Source: Streptomyces iakyrus
Lineage (GTDB): Bacteria > Actinomycetota > Actinomycetes > Streptomycetales > Streptomycetaceae
DNA: 13,160 nucleotides
Assembly: GCF_000717055.1 (NCBI RefSeq)
Contig: NZ_JNXI01000049.1
Span: forward strand, 1 to 13,160
Direction of reading: 5' to 3'
Position numbers and translations under genes: made by a program. This document shows positions 13,069 through 13,160 of this stretch, one piece after another. The notes under the pieces were generated by a model. That model had not been told where the DNA came from. It did not search any database and saw nothing but the letters and a program-made list of their open reading frames with translations. Every line of letters begins with the position of its first letter. The first letter of the stretch is position 1.

Positions 13069-13160
13069 CGTACGACGAGCAGCGCGGACCGACGCCCGAG
13101 CGGCGGGCCCCCTCCCCGTTACCGGCGGGCCCCGTCCCCACCCCCGGCACCCCCCACCGC
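13065..13160 (+). CDS. fruA: Start of the probable fructose PTS permease (FruA), 3' end outside window
   Basis: Only 32 codons are visible: ATG 13065 overlaps the fruK stop (ATGA) and the frame stays open to the window edge. The visible residues are hydrophilic and Pro-rich (nine Pro in 32; MTYDEQRGPTPERRA at the start) and show no domain, so identity comes from position: fruR-fruK is followed by the fructose-specific PTS IIABC gene in streptomycetes. If so, the protein has a flexible N-terminal tail before its first PTS domain; alternatively the real start lies further downstream. Confidence 0.6.
   Translation, partial: MTYDEQRGPTPERRAPSPLPAGPVPTPGTPHR

Overview
The window is high-GC actinobacterial DNA, almost certainly the core chromosome of a Streptomyces: very strong third-position GC, GTG starts, ATGA gene overlaps, a HrdD-type sigma factor with a SigR-type promoter, and a fruR-fruK-PTS operon. 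From memory, the order TetR/MFS ... hrdD, TetR, WYL regulator, MFS, fruR, fruK, fruA resembles the hrdD-fru region of S. coelicolor (around SCO3207 to SCO3196). That is recollection, not a search result. I see no transposase, integrase, phage gene, tRNA, rRNA or CRISPR array.

Layout. 1-1340 (minus) holds most of a secreted M6-family metalloprotease whose 3' end is outside the window. It is divergent from a TetR regulator (1614-2258), which precedes a 14-TM-type DHA2 exporter (2535-4076); the region between them carries a 13-bp tandem repeat and a 22-bp direct repeat. A convergent junction with two large hairpins leads to a MarR regulator (minus, 4191-4733), which is divergent from a class III extradiol (LigB/YgiD-like) dioxygenase (4814-5599). 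A convergent junction then leads to a bar/pat-like GNAT acetyltransferase (minus, 5637-6155), divergent from the sigma factor hrdD (6350-7348). hrdD has an exact SigR-type promoter (GGGAAT-N18-GTT).

Downstream of hrdD are about 510 bases without a credible gene. They contain a 37-bp tandem repeat, a perfect palindrome and several hairpins, one followed by a short T-rich tract; this is the best place in the window for an unannotated RNA. A second TetR regulator (7859-8572) follows. A WYL-domain regulator (minus, 8635-9618) is divergent from a second DHA2 exporter (9681-11189), which ends in a strong terminator. The right edge is the fructose operon: DeoR-type repressor (11363-12124), 1-phosphofructokinase (12121-13068) and the first codons of what is probably the fructose PTS permease (13065 onward), all joined by ATGA overlaps.

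How it works together. The theme is locally controlled export and stress response: two DHA2 exporters and one dioxygenase each sit beside a dedicated one-component regulator, around a sigma factor gene that a thiol-oxidative-stress sigma factor probably controls. The fructose operon is a separate metabolic unit. I found no clearly new multi-gene system. The points most worth checking are non-coding: a nested double operator, a CRP-like site, three families of tandem or direct repeats, the structured region after hrdD, and a long-range inverted repeat bracketing the fruR promoter.
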